Below are positions 1 through 11,774 of a stretch of 64,000 nt of DNA, in pieces; position 1 is the first letter of the stretch, and every line of letters begins with the position of its first letter. Position numbers and translations under genes: made by a program. The notes under the pieces were generated by a model. The model made no database searches and was not told the origin of the DNA. It saw only the letters and a program-made list of their open reading frames with translations. The stretch covers positions 1,612,001 to 1,676,000 of the forward strand of contig JAHYIO010000039.1 in NCBI GenBank assembly GCA_020543525.1, read 5' to 3'. This DNA comes from Coriolopsis trogii (lineage: Eukaryota; Basidiomycota; Agaricomycetes; Polyporales; Polyporaceae).

Positions 1-601
1 ATTCCTCATTTTCAGGGACTGCCTCGACCGTCTTCTCCGACGTGCTCCTCCGCTGTACAAGGACAATTTTCACCTTCGCGGCGCAGCTCTCTTCTTTGCC
101 CGATGTTGTGTACGAGCGTTCCTCGCCTTGAAAAAAAAGGCCTCAATCCTCCACGTCACCGATGCGATCAATATTTACTTCATCTCTTACGTTTTCTTTC
201 CCCTCTCTGTCTATACTCTCTCCCACTGTCTACCTACCTACGGCAAGTAGACATACCGATTCATCCTAATCTCCCTTCTCATAGAACCCCGTTCACATTC
301 CCCCAATACGTATTCATAGCGAAATTGAATCCATACGCGACACTGCTTCCACACGTCCGCCGTATTCCCGCGGCATAATTCGTCCGTTCGAGAATCTCTT
401 CCTTTACGACAAGCAGTACTCCATAGGTCAAACTCTATCGACACATGGCAACACCCAGATCTGTATCGCCGTTTGCGCTCTCCCGCATACCTCTACTCAA
501 CGTACCCTGCTGCAGCTCAAACCCCCCTTTTCTACCTCATCGTTCTGCCTCCAACTCTGTACACACATCCTCGCCAACTTCATCAACTCACACTGCATGC
601 T
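1..601. other. No gene recognised; C/T-rich upstream region
   Basis: The plus strand here is rich in C, T and A and poor in G. Several short open frames exist on both strands, but none has convincing splice partners or family features. It probably holds the 5' flank of the Zn2Cys6 gene that begins near 602. No RNA gene or repeat was seen. Confidence 0.4.
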
Positions 602-2481
602 ATGGCCGATCGACCACCCCCTACAGCAAGTACGGGCACCTATCAACGTCGTAATCGTACGTACAAGGCAAACACTACCCCTATGCCACATGCTCATCAT
701 ATTCCTTCCACGTTATCGACCAGACGTCGACTTTGAACTCGACGTCAAACCTCGAGTACGTTTCTTGCACTTCCGGATAGTCATGTCCGACTAACACTAC
801 TGCAGCTTTCCACCGCGCAGGCAGGCAGAGAGAACCTTTCCTGCAGAGGTTGCCGGAAGGACGGTTGGACGGTAACTATTCATAATCTACTGCGTATTCT
901 CGTCATACTCACAACCATCAGTGCCATCCTTACAACGATGACTCCTGTGTCGGCTGCTACATGCGCAAAATTCCTTGCGAGCTGGAGGACGGGTCTCCTC
1001 CTCCTCCCTGTGACCATGCTGCTCAGCCCGGACCCTCTCTTTCGGCTTCTGCTCCAAACATCGACACTCGCTCAATCCACGCATTACCTTCCCAGTCCTC
1101 TCCGCCCTCTTCGATGTCAATGGTTCCCGCCTACCATACATCGTTTCGACCGCCATCGCCCGGTTCATATCCCACCACTACTATAAATGCTTGCCCCTCG
1201 TCCGTCGCCCGCAGCGCTCATCAAGCCGACGCGCTAAGGCTCACTCAAGCGCCACGTCCCCCTACTCATCCTTCCTTCGACGCGCCTTACGTGCAGCCAC
1301 CTCCTACCTATCCACCCTTCGTGCAACCCGATTTTTTCAACATCCAACCGCAAAGCTACAATCAACCGGCCAGAATGCAGACTTTCGCCACCCCAGGGCC
1401 ATACCCTGCTTCCAACGGAATCGGATACATCACGACCGCTACCAACGTCGTCACTTACCCTGTCCCGTACCCTCGCCCCTTGGTCTCTCGACACCCGTCG
1501 GTATGTATTATAAACTCTACATAAGCTACGCGTGCTGACATGACTACAGTACCATCCATACAATTGTACTCCCGCTTTCCCCATGCCACCTTCGAATGTC
1601 TACCGACAGCCGGCTATCACGCAGCCTGTTCCACCTGACGACTTAGGCAATATCGCTGGTCCCCCACCTCAACATTCAGCCGCTCGTCATGCTCCCGTAC
1701 CCCAGAACGATCACGTCATCCATGACCATGCTCAACGCAATCACCTCAACACGGTCGATGCAATCGGTCGATCGTATGGAACTCAACGTCAAGGTCATGC
1801 ACCACCCCCGTACACCCCGGTGAATACATAACAGTTTTCATTCTGCGTGCCATTCTGATATCTATACCGCAGTCGCTTCAAGGTCCTGTAACAGACGGCA
1901 ATTTCGATACTGGCACTCAAGCAGCTCACACTCACCCAATCCCAACCATGCCTATAAACCATGACCTTCGGAGTGGTCCTTCCTCATCGTCGTCTTCACA
2001 CAGCCGGTCTGACGTTTCCACACTCATCGTCTCTGCCGTACCACGAGAACATGCACGCATCATACCTTCAGATGACACTCCTCATGCACCTCATCATCAC
2101 TCATCGCACAGACACCACCATGAATTTGGCCATGAAGTCGGCGCAATTCAGACCGATCTTACGGATAGAAAGCGGACGCGAGCCAACCTTGGCCACCTCT
2201 CCCCCTCAACCGATAGCGGACACGTTCAGAAACCAGCTTCGCATATCGTGCGTCCTTTCACATGTACTCTCATGATCGCATGTTCATCCGATTTGATTGT
2301 CAAGGCCGTCAAATTCATCGACCAGAATGTTATTGCGGCACAGGCGGTTCAGACGCGCATGTCTTCCAGCCCTTCATCTAAGTCTCGTCGAGGGCAAACT
2401 CAAGTGGGAAGTATCAGCCAGCGTCGTCCACGTGAGCATAACCCATTATATCGATCGTTTGAGACGGCATTCAACTATTGA
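602..2481 (+). CDS. Zn(II)2Cys6 fungal-type transcription factor, proline/histidine-rich
   Basis: Predicted nuclear DNA-binding regulator. Exons: 602-656, 724-755, 806-871, 922-1500, 1550-1819 and 1873 onward to a stop at 2481, where a 3'-terminal intron near 2250 is possible. The six cysteines appear only after joining exons 3 and 4. They read CRGC, then a third Cys six residues later, then after seven residues CVGC and a last Cys after six more, which is the C-x2-C-x6-C-x7-C-x2-C-x6-C pattern of fungal binuclear zinc clusters. The conserved basic residues are weak: RK follows the first CxxC and MRK the second. The cluster starts about 47 residues from the chosen ATG. The rest is low-complexity Pro, Ser, His and Gln sequence with a polyserine run and a His-rich stretch, without a visible fungal-specific transcription factor domain. 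Start and 3' end are uncertain; the zinc cluster is the solid part. Confidence 0.62.
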
Positions 2482-3888
2482 TCACTTACTTCCTAGAGTA
2501 TCGCCCCTCACATTCCGACGATGAATGTAAGTCTGTGAATGACATCCCCTTTCCCCAATACTCATCACAGTTCTGCATCACACGACAATATCAGACATCA
2601 GATCACCCCGCCCACGACGTCGGGATTGATGCAGTATCATAGGACCGGCTGCGCAGTACTAGGTACAGCGACATAGTCCACCTGCGTGGAGAGACCCACG
2701 TCGACGGGGTGCACATTCACGCCGTCCAAGCATCTACTCTTCGAGATATATCTGCTATATGACTCTCATGGATGTGTACTTGTAATTTCTCTGCATCTCA
2801 ACCGTCCCTCCCCGCTTCCTGACTATTCATAAGTACCTTGCGGCCCCTTTCCAAATTTCTGCTATCGCCTACGATCTATCTCACTAATGTACTACTACAG
2901 CGTCTACGCTCGCCCACCGTGTTGTCTTGTCATTGTGCACCCTTTGAGCAGTCGTCTTCGCTATCCGCGCTCTCTGTTACGGCTACGTCTCTTACCTCTG
3001 TATCACCCTGTACGACCGCTGACTCCACCTTACTGTCTCCGCGCCTGTAACATTACTGTATTTACCTCTTACATTGTACTTTTACGCTGTACATATCGTG
3101 TAGATTTGTACTATCACTCTGTATTATTACTGTACCACCAAATATTCACTGTACTACCACCTGAAAGCGCTTACTTTCGACTCTCACGGTCATGGTATCT
3201 ATATCCTCTGGATCAACGCAGTAATATACGGTTTTTTTGCCGTAAATCGTCAAGCTGAAGATATCAATCTAAAGCTCTCCGCTCCTAACTTAGCTTATTG
3301 ATACACATACGAAGCCTGCTTGCCGCAAGTTTGTCATCACACAAGGGGTCCTTGGTGACAGAGACGTGAGTCGTACCCTATAGCCAACCCAGACGCCCTT
3401 CTGCTGGTACTCTGCCGGTTCAAAAGGCTTTTAGTAGCATCCTCCTACAGTTCGACTCAGCAAACTTCACTCTGCTTCACTTCCCATCCGTCTCCTCACG
3501 CTGAAGTACCTGTTCTACCACGCAGAGTTCTCTTCATCTCGATCAGATAACGTTTCATCCGATTACAAATACATACATTGCTAAATGTCAATACAAACAG
3601 ATACAGCCTCGACTACAAGTACACTACTGACACACTATCGTACACCACTTATAACTCTTACTGGCTACTACTATTAGCTAACATTAGAACAGCTCACTTG
3701 TACTTCACAATAAGCTAATACTAATACACTTACTCATACAGATACTCATACAGATACAATCAACCCACGACATTCGATATACCGGGAGCACTCTTGCGCG
3801 CTAACGTTACAACATATGACCTAGCATACATAGGCAACCACAACCACTTCAGATGCATCGGGTCAAGCATGGTGCTGTCACTCACCAA
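2482..3888. other. Intergenic, no gene recognised
   Basis: About 1.4 kb between the convergent ends of the zinc-cluster gene and the minus-strand gene at 3889-5537. It is AT-rich and G-poor on the plus strand, with only short patternless frames. A small direct repeat (actcatacagat twice) lies near 3730-3755. I see no terminator-like or RNA structure. Confidence 0.4.
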
Positions 3889-5537
3889 TTACACATGTCT
3901 CATCCGGTTACGTGTGCCCTTTTTACCTTTCGAGGCAGACATTTGACTGGCAGCAACCATCTCATACCCGTCTTCATCGGCAATTGTAGTCTGCCGGTCC
4001 GGACGGTGCGATTCCTCATTGGCACCGGCAATACCCGAGTCCTCATCGGACGGCAGCGTGGAGACGCTTGACATCGACGATGAGCGCGACTTCCTCCTAA
4101 GACGCCCACTCTCCATCCCTTTCAAGTCCACATACTCCAGTGCGTGCTGGTCGGAAGGTCCTCCTTCATCAAGCTCCATCTTCTGGGACACGCTTTCACC
4201 CACATCACTTGCATCCGGCTGACTTTCAGCCTGATCACCTACAGCCATCTCTTCGTCACCATCGACCCCCATATTGCCCGCCACCGCGCCGCCTGTTTCA
4301 ACCACCATAGCGCCCTCTGGCCCAGGCTGCAACAGCCGCGACTCCTCTTCCTCCAGCCTCCATGGCGGCGAATACCTGGATGCTCCTCTCGTCCTACATT
4401 CATTGCCAACCACGTCAGACGCATCCTCATCTGGACAGTAAAAGGTAAGTTTTCTTCTTGCTACCTTTCCACCCATGTACACACCCACCATTCACAACCT
4501 CGCCGTCAGCCAGTGACATACGCTGCGTGGCTTCCAATAGCCCTCCGACAAAATACCCCACGGATGCCGTATGTTCCACCCCCAATGCAAGCACCCGGAC
4601 AATGTCGAAAAGGTGAATTTGCGGGTACCAATCACGTTGACCTTCGATGTATGACAGAGTAAACGATATAGCCACCACATCACCTTTCAACAACTTGTTA
4701 GGGATGCAGCGCTTGATGTCGAAAAGTCGTCCATCCACAAGAGCCTTGACCGACGGTCGCGCAGAGTTGGCACGGTACGTCCGTGATCGCCGATCCGCCT
4801 CCCGAATCCATCGATGAAGGAAAGCCGGTGAGTCTTTCTTTCTCTCGCCTTGTTCAAGACGAATGAACATAGGCACTTTGATCCAGAACCGACGTGGGAA
4901 TGCCGCGCCGATTCCTGCTTGCCAACTACGACGAGCCAGATGCCGCGGATTGAAATCGTGACGCTTTATAAGATCCTCTTCCAGCACCTACGATACGTAT
5001 CAGTACGTCATGACACATCACCTCCTAAATCACAACGCACTCACTCGTTGCATAACATAAAAATCAGTTTCGTCGGTTGTGTCGAAAGCGTAAGAATAAC
5101 AACAACGGTAACTCGCGAATCCTCGCACCCTATGCCGAGAATCAGTTACGTCCCTACCAATACCGACCTACTCACACGCCTGCCTCATCGAGACCTGCAG
5201 GGATAGGGCCATCTCCCATAATCAGGTTCCCTGTCTCATAATCATCCGCATACGAGAAGATCGCTGCATGTGAAAAGACGGCAGGCTGCTCCGTCCCAGC
5301 GATACAATACTGCATGTATATGTTAGTGAGCTTCATCTACAAACATTAATGACTATGCACAACACTTACGACCCATTCCGCCGGTCCTACTCGTCGCGCT
5401 TCCACCTGTGGGGATGCCGTCCCCAAAGAACGAACAGCTTCACGGTAGGGGAGATCGGTCTTCCGGAAGCCACGTGACTTCCAGTGCTCCAACGCCGCGG
5501 ACACCTTCTCAGAGTCTACGGTTGTGTCTGTCGCCAT
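3889..5537 (-). CDS. Conserved-looking hypothetical protein, 435 aa, four exons
   Basis: Not recognised. Exons on the minus strand: 5370-5537, 5178-5309, 4522-4987 and 3889-4430. All three introns have GT-AG borders (GTAAGT, GTGTGA and GTATGT donors) and keep the frame, which is the main evidence for a real gene. The first three exons encode a mixed globular region of about 255 residues. The last exon is acidic and Ser/Glu/Asp-rich with a basic RRKSRSSS patch, and it ends in a Lys/Arg-rich tail that could act as a nuclear localisation signal (inference). There is no signal peptide or membrane segment. It is divergent from the gene starting at 6015, with about 480 bp between them. The plus strand is less C-skewed here than in its surroundings, consistent with transcription from the other strand. 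Confidence 0.6.
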
Positions 5538-6014
5538 ATAGCAGATGCAATGCGTAATCCAAGCGGAACGATCAGTTACCCCTTACCCTGAACATTGTGC
5601 GCTTTTATTCGTCCCCATGTCCCCACGAACTCCACCTGACGCTAACCACCCGCATTCATACAGCAGACTAAATGATGTCCCGGTCACTAACTTTCCTCTA
5701 CACCGGTTTGTCCCCTACTTTTCCTGCATTTAATGTTCTCCGCAATGCACCATGTATTTTCGATACCGCCGATACAAAACCCACTCCATCCCAACCTTTG
5801 TCGTCACCACCGACGACATACTCTCCCATATGTCCCATGAACGCAACTTTCGACGTCATGCCAACTCACATAGATCCACTACAACTACTATAAAGGTTCA
5901 CACTCGTAACCACATTCCTGTCTCGCTTCATTAATTCTTCACGCACACAGCGGTCACGCACCCAGGCTATTGTGCCTTCCTCCACTCCCAGACGCAACAG
6001 CCAATACCATCGTG

Positions 6015-6733
6015 ATGTTCCAAACTGACATGTCAACTCCACTGGATCACGACGAAGCCGACAGTCTGGTCTGTACTCCTATCTTACAGAACCAACGTTC
6101 ACTTACATTCCCTTTAGACTGAAGCCGATCAGATCCAACAAACAACACGTCAAGCTCTTGCAAGCTGGAACGAGGCCATGTATTCCAGACGACGGCAGGT
6201 GCTTCCACATCATGAACTTTTCTCTTCAATTCACTTATCCCGCTATACGAATAGTATGGCTCGAAGTCTGTGGTAGTCGGTATCCTGTATCCGGTCGCCG
6301 GCGGCATACCTCACCAAATCCGCCTTCCAGTCAAACTTTCAGACGATCCCGACCCCGACGCCACGGGATGGCTTGAGGACGTCGACATAACAACCTTTTT
6401 CCCTCTCGGCTATGTGACGACGTCAGTAGACGTCATACCCACCACCGACTTCTCCCTCCGTAATCGCTACACCATCATCCAAAGTCATAGCTCCACACCA
6501 CCTACGACGAGTCCCATGAACCTCACCTTACACAGACGCCACAGTGTACAGACATATGGGAATACCATAGTCCTTCGGCATGCCCAGAAGAACCGTAATC
6601 GTGTGGCAAACATCCACTCCGCTGAAAGGTGCATGATAGATTTTATCATCGAACGGTGAGATACTGAACTTGCACACTGAACATCTGTGACTCATCGCAA
6701 TCTAGTTTCTATGCTCATTCTAACTCATTGTAA
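6015..6733 (+). CDS. Hypothetical protein, about 187 aa, four exons
   Basis: Not recognised. Exons: 6015-6068, 6118-6198, 6255-6655 and 6706-6733. The third exon is open for about 130 codons and reads like a folded domain with alternating hydrophobic strands; it includes a GNTIVLRH segment near its end. The last intron is phase 2 and joins to a short exon ending in TAA. The first donor (GTCTGT) is weak, so the N-terminus may differ and could extend upstream. There is no signal peptide, transmembrane segment or known catalytic motif. A minus-strand frame over 6047-6307 is treated as a shadow, because using it as an exon requires a 28-nt intron. Confidence 0.5.
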
Positions 6734-7728
6734 ATTCTATTTTCGACCTGCCACGTCATCACCACATCTCACCGTTCCCCTATTCCCTATTTTCCATCAA
6801 TCCGCCACCAATCCTTGTATCGTCTTGACCATCTGTACTTCTACGCTCTCCACAAGCATTCCCTGTATAGGAGTCCTGTAACAGTACCACAGATTCAATC
6901 CACGCATCCCAATCGCCGGCCGCATCACCTCATATTACTCCTGTACACTACCGTTTCATTATCGTTACCACATACCTATTGGCATTGAGTACTACTGTCA
7001 AAAGCGCACAATGACCCTGCCACCTTGACAGCTTCGCCCGACACCCAATACCTTCATGGCACCCAACGCCGGCATTGAATGCATATACAATCTCCCCATT
7101 CACGACCAGATGCGTACGTATTATTGTACCACAACTACTTTCCAGTACCCCCGGACGCCTCCAGTCGGCAGTCTTACCCTACGATTCGCAAAATTACTTT
7201 TCCGGACAGCCAGCATCGCAACCCCAACGTTGTCCATGATTGCACGACCATTCGCACCCGTCTCAACCCCTAAATTCAAACCTTAGTCTCATCGGCGACC
7301 ATACATACAAGTGCTACTTCCATTCCCGACCCTCTTTTCCTCCACACCGCTTCCTCCCTTACTCATCCTCTCCATAATGAACCTTACTACGCAACGCAAC
7401 ACGCCATACGACCCATACGATCACTACCGTATCCTCCTACGCCACAGACCACCCCAGTTCCCATGAGTCCCATTTCCGTCACCCCCTTTCACAGTTCCCC
7501 GCCGGCCCAGCTGATGTAACTGCTACCATCTTCTTAATCCTCATGACATCGCTCTAGACTGCTTACCTACCGCTCCACTATCCAGTCACACACCGTGATT
7601 CTGCAAGCATACATCTCCGATCCGACTCCGGCCATTCAAACCACCTTCCAGGACGAATATAAGTATAAATACTTATGATTCTAACCTCCTCCTGACATCC
7701 ATTTCCAATCACCTCCCTCACCTCCCTC
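6734..7728. other. Intergenic and probable promoter region of the RNR paralogue
   Basis: About 1 kb with strong plus-strand C-over-G bias (in 6721-6780 I count 22 C and 5 G by hand). No coding pattern with valid splice partners was found. An AT-rich patch with TATAAG and TATAAA lies at about 7660-7672, roughly 60 bases upstream of the RNR start, and is a candidate core promoter. Confidence 0.4.
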
Positions 7729-10700
7729 ATGGCTCCACCGCACAAGCACACACAACTCGCCAATGCAGACCTCCGCCGCGGAGTAATCAAACGAGGTACA
7801 CCCGTTACCCACTCTACTAATCACATTTACTTCAACGACTGCCTATTCATTCATTACACTTCTTGCAGACGGGTATGTCGCTCCACTCATTTCCTCCTAA
7901 TTTTACACTCAAAATTGGAATCAGATCCGTGCAACCATTTGACATCGCAAAGGTAATCCCCTTACCTCATCCCATCATCATCATGTTCCTCATCAACTAG
8001 CTAGCTCGTCACATTCTTTCAGAATGTAATGCACAACGCGCCAACCCCCCGTTACACCATGTCTCTCACTTACAGGACTACCTGCTACAGTTATCATTCG
8101 GTTTGGATCCGGAAGTCATCGACGCCAAAAGGTAAACTTTCCTGCACCTCACAAACAGTATCCACCATAACTAACGATCTGGGCTTATTCCTCAGCATGG
8201 CCACTGAGGTCGAACAAGCCCTTACGCATGAAATTACATCGCATGACATACAGGTAGCCATTCCTCTCCTTCCGTGCACTATTACCATTCACAACAACTA
8301 CGCAGAAACACGCTACCTCCGTCATCGCATCCTTAAGCACCCGGCACCCCGACTTTGCCGTCCTCGCTGGTAGGATTGTCGTTGCTGATATACACAAACG
8401 TGTGACAGACTCCTTTTCGGAATGGGTCAAAAGCAACGCAGAAGGTGACGGGCATCAAGCTGTCTTGTTTGTTTCTCTAAACCGCACACTGCTTTAGTCA
8501 ACGGGGGAGAACTCAACCAGAAATTCGTGCACTACGTGATGAAGAACTCGCAGCGCCTAAATGAGGCCATCGATCACACCCGAGACTTCGACTTATCCTT
8601 GTACGCTTATCCATATACGTACGCCACACGCAGCCACTAACACTCACATACCATTACAGCCACGCAGTACAAGTCTGCTCCAGGATGTACTTGAAGACTG
8701 ACAACTCGAAGACCGTCGAACGTCCCCAATTTCTGTTCATGCGAACTGCGGTCACAGTACACATGACCGAGCTCGAAAGCAACACCGTCTTGGCATCTAT
8801 CATCGACACTTATCAGGCGCTCTCTCAGCGACTCTACACGCACGCCTCACCTGTGCTCTTCAATGCAGGAACCAACAACGTCAACTTCGCTTCCTCTTAC
8901 CTCTATCAGCCAGACCCTTCCGACCCACTCGCTCTTCTGAGGAGCGTTGACGACATGAGTCGTATATGGTTGAAAGATGGGGGTATAGGCTTGTCCCTAG
9001 CAGCAGTGCCTGCACGACGGTAAGTGCTCATGCGATCATCTCCGCCCTGTCAAGACTACCCTTAGCCATATAAACAGAAACCGCCCTACACCGCAACCAG
9101 GAATCCTCGCACTCATGCAGATCTACGAGGCCCACGCAAACTTCACTTCTTTGTACCGCGAACGCAGACGCTCCGCCTGCACTGTCTACCTGCCCATCTG
9201 GCATGCCGACCTACGTTGGTTCGTCCTTTGCAGGACAAACCGTGCCGCACGTGGCAGTCGCTTCACTCATCTATTCCCTGCACTCTGGATTCCCGATCTA
9301 TTGTGTGTCCACTCACCTCATCATAATGAAACACATAACTTACAATTCTCAGCATGCAACGCCTAGCCGTAGGCGGACAATGGTCCCTTTTTGATCCTGT
9401 CGACACACCCGACCTTCTCATCACCCATGGCGAAGAATTCACCGCGGCCTATGAACGCTACGAACGTTCAGTTCAACGGCAAGCCCACATGTCTTGTATG
9501 GATATACTCAAGAACATCTCCGCGGCTCAAAAGGAATCTGGAACTCCGTTCATGCTCTACCAAGACGCCATTAACAGTGAGCACATTTTCCTATGACACC
9601 GCTCGCGATCCGCACAATTGAACACCCTACAGACAAGAACAATCATAAGCATCTCGGCATCATAAGATCCTCCAACCTTTGCACCGACATCATGCAACAC
9701 TCATCTGTCGCCGAAACAGCTGTCTGCATTCTTGCGTCCATTTCACTGCCGCGATTCATCAAGCACGACAACACCTACGACTTCCAACGTTTGCACGAGA
9801 CTACGAAACTGGTCCTTCGCAACACCGACAGGCTCATTGATATCGGAACCTACCCCTCCTTCTCAGCCGCAGCATCCGCCCTCAACACACGATCGATCGG
9901 TATAGGGGTCCAAGGTCTCGCAGATACTTTCATGGCCTTACGTTATCCTTACGACTCCCAGCCCGCACGTTCCCTGAATATCGAGATCTTCGAGACTATC
10001 TACCATGCTGCACTGGAAGCTAGTTGCGAGTTAGCAAGAACCCACGGGCCCTACCCCGCCTTTGCGGGCTCTCCAGCGTCACGAGGTCAATTGCAAATGG
10101 ACTTCTGGGGTGCACGAGGCAGTGGTCGTTACGACTTCGACCTCCTACGTGGCAATATCATGCAATATGGGCTGCGGAACTCGATGGTAACAGCTCAAAT
10201 GCCAACGACCTCAACCTGTCACCTCTTAGAAAACTCCGAAGGTACTGATCCACATGTCAGGTACGGTATAGTTCATCTCCCATTGCTCCCCTCTAACCTG
10301 ACTTACTACCGATCGCAGCAACGTCACCACACACCGCATCATCACCGGTGACTTCACCGATCTCTCTCCCCAATTGAGTCGCGATCTCATCGCCCGTGGC
10401 TTATGGAATGATGCTGTCCGCGTCGCTCTGTTACTCAACCACGGTACACATCATACCTTACATTGAATGCTTCGCTCACAAAAATCAGGATCAATCCAAG
10501 ACATGGTTGGCATACCACCCGACATTCGTGCCATATATCGAACTGCTTGGGAACTCGACCCTAGAGTGCTCATCGATATGGCCGCAGACCGTGGCCCATT
10601 CATTGATCAGAGTCAATCTCTAACCATGTACATGCTTAATGTCACTCCAGATTGCATGGTACGTCTAATTCCACAATCTCCTACCACAACATCCCTCATG

Positions 10701-10954
10701 ATGCATAGACGGATTTGCAACTGTACGCCTGGCGGCGAGGACTCAAGACAGGCTTATACTACTTACGCACCCGCACACCAGCCTTTGGACTTCCTTACGG
10801 CGCTCCCACACCGACAGCATACAACCCCGCTCCCATACCGAACACAATTCCGACGACTATCACCACTGCTGTCGCGGACTCTCAACCACAAGGTACCAAT
10901 CTTCCGCCCACATTGGTCGAAAGCACTTCTCCGATCACAGCTGAAGAGGACTGA
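7729..10954 (+). CDS. Ribonucleotide reductase class I large-subunit paralogue lacking a catalytic cysteine
   Basis: Homologous over its length to the RNR alpha subunit, which converts ribonucleoside diphosphates to deoxy forms. Exons: 7729-7795, 7869-7872, 7925-7952, 8076-8131, 8196-8253, 8306-8444, 8498-8600, 8660-9019, 9078-9302, 9353-9576, 9633-10260, 10319-10443, 10489-10658 and 10709-10954. They form one open frame of 810 aa (yeast Rnr1: 888). An ATP-cone-like N-terminus is present. Kept residues include N436 and the radical-site C438, the second C453, the PTTST loop, NMAADR-like DMAADR and the radical-transfer Y746-Y747. Changed: the SSC motif Cys is Ser231, Glu of the active loop is Asp440, the glycine-rich specificity loop before WHAD is unrecognisable, and the C-terminal CxxC tail is absent. 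Canonical disulfide turnover should therefore fail. Exon 2 would be only 4 nt. Probably a neofunctionalised or regulatory paralogue with normal RNR1 elsewhere (inference). Confidence 0.92.
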
Positions 10955-11774
10955 GACGATCTCAATTGCCTTCTCTCGCAATCTGTACTTACTGGCAACC
11001 ATACTTACCCCCATCCTCTCATCGCCACGCGCTTCCGACTTTCCCTTGTCCTCCATGTTGTAAGACTACATCCGTCCTATCAGCCACAATCCGTCAACGA
11101 ACCCTTATATCAGTTTCCCTTAACGGACCGATATAACTCAACCTTGCGGGCTCCCTACCGTGTACCATAGTCTCGTGCTACTGACTTTCACCGCATCTGT
11201 ACACTGTACTAGTATGATAAGCGTCGTGTCTGTACCAGTAGCCCAACTCCGCACCACCCTCTCAACCTGTAACATTACCTTCTCTGTATTATCAATCCAT
11301 ACTTCGTCAGTCGAAATGCATGCCTTCCGCCCGACAATCACATACTATCCGACTGTATTCCAGTAACTACTAGCCTATACATCTAGCGACATTCCAGCAC
11401 CACCCAATAGACACTTCCGGACCTCTAAGGACGTGTCCAGGTCTGCCCGGAGGGCCCTACCCGTATGGTACAGGAGAGAGGGGTATGCACATTCGGGCGA
11501 GATGGGAAGTGAATATCATGTTCCTACCCCGCAATTCGGGCTGTTAGAGGCCGGCAAAGGCGCCCGTTGGCCGGACCGAAGCAGCCGCTCCCGAGCACAG
11601 CCACATTTACCGGAACCGCCTGAGCCCAACCCGTGGCTCCGTGTCTTTCGCGGCTGTAATGGTCCCCTAGCTTCAACGTTCTGTTCTACGAGCATCATCC
11701 TACAACTTCCACGCATAGACTGCCTCAATTCAGATCTTGAGACAATAAGACGGTCCTCCGTTGCTGCCACTGTC
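10955..11774. other. Intergenic; base-composition boundary near 11.4 kb
   Basis: No gene recognised. Up to about 11,390 the plus strand stays G-poor; from about 11,430 it becomes G-rich and balanced, within the 5' flank of BTN1. An open plus frame from 11,433 runs into BTN1 exon 1 but shows no conserved sequence, so the downstream ATG at 11,775 was preferred. Confidence 0.45.

Noticed and set aside
6047..6307. Minus-strand frame of 86 codons with protein-like composition
   Set aside because: Linking it to further coding sequence needs a 28-nt intron, while the plus strand gives a four-exon gene with normal introns over the same bases.
11433..11774. Longer BTN1 N-terminus starting at 11,433
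   Set aside because: The extra residues are Arg/Pro/Gly-rich without family similarity; the ATG at 11,775 gives an N-terminus typical of the family.
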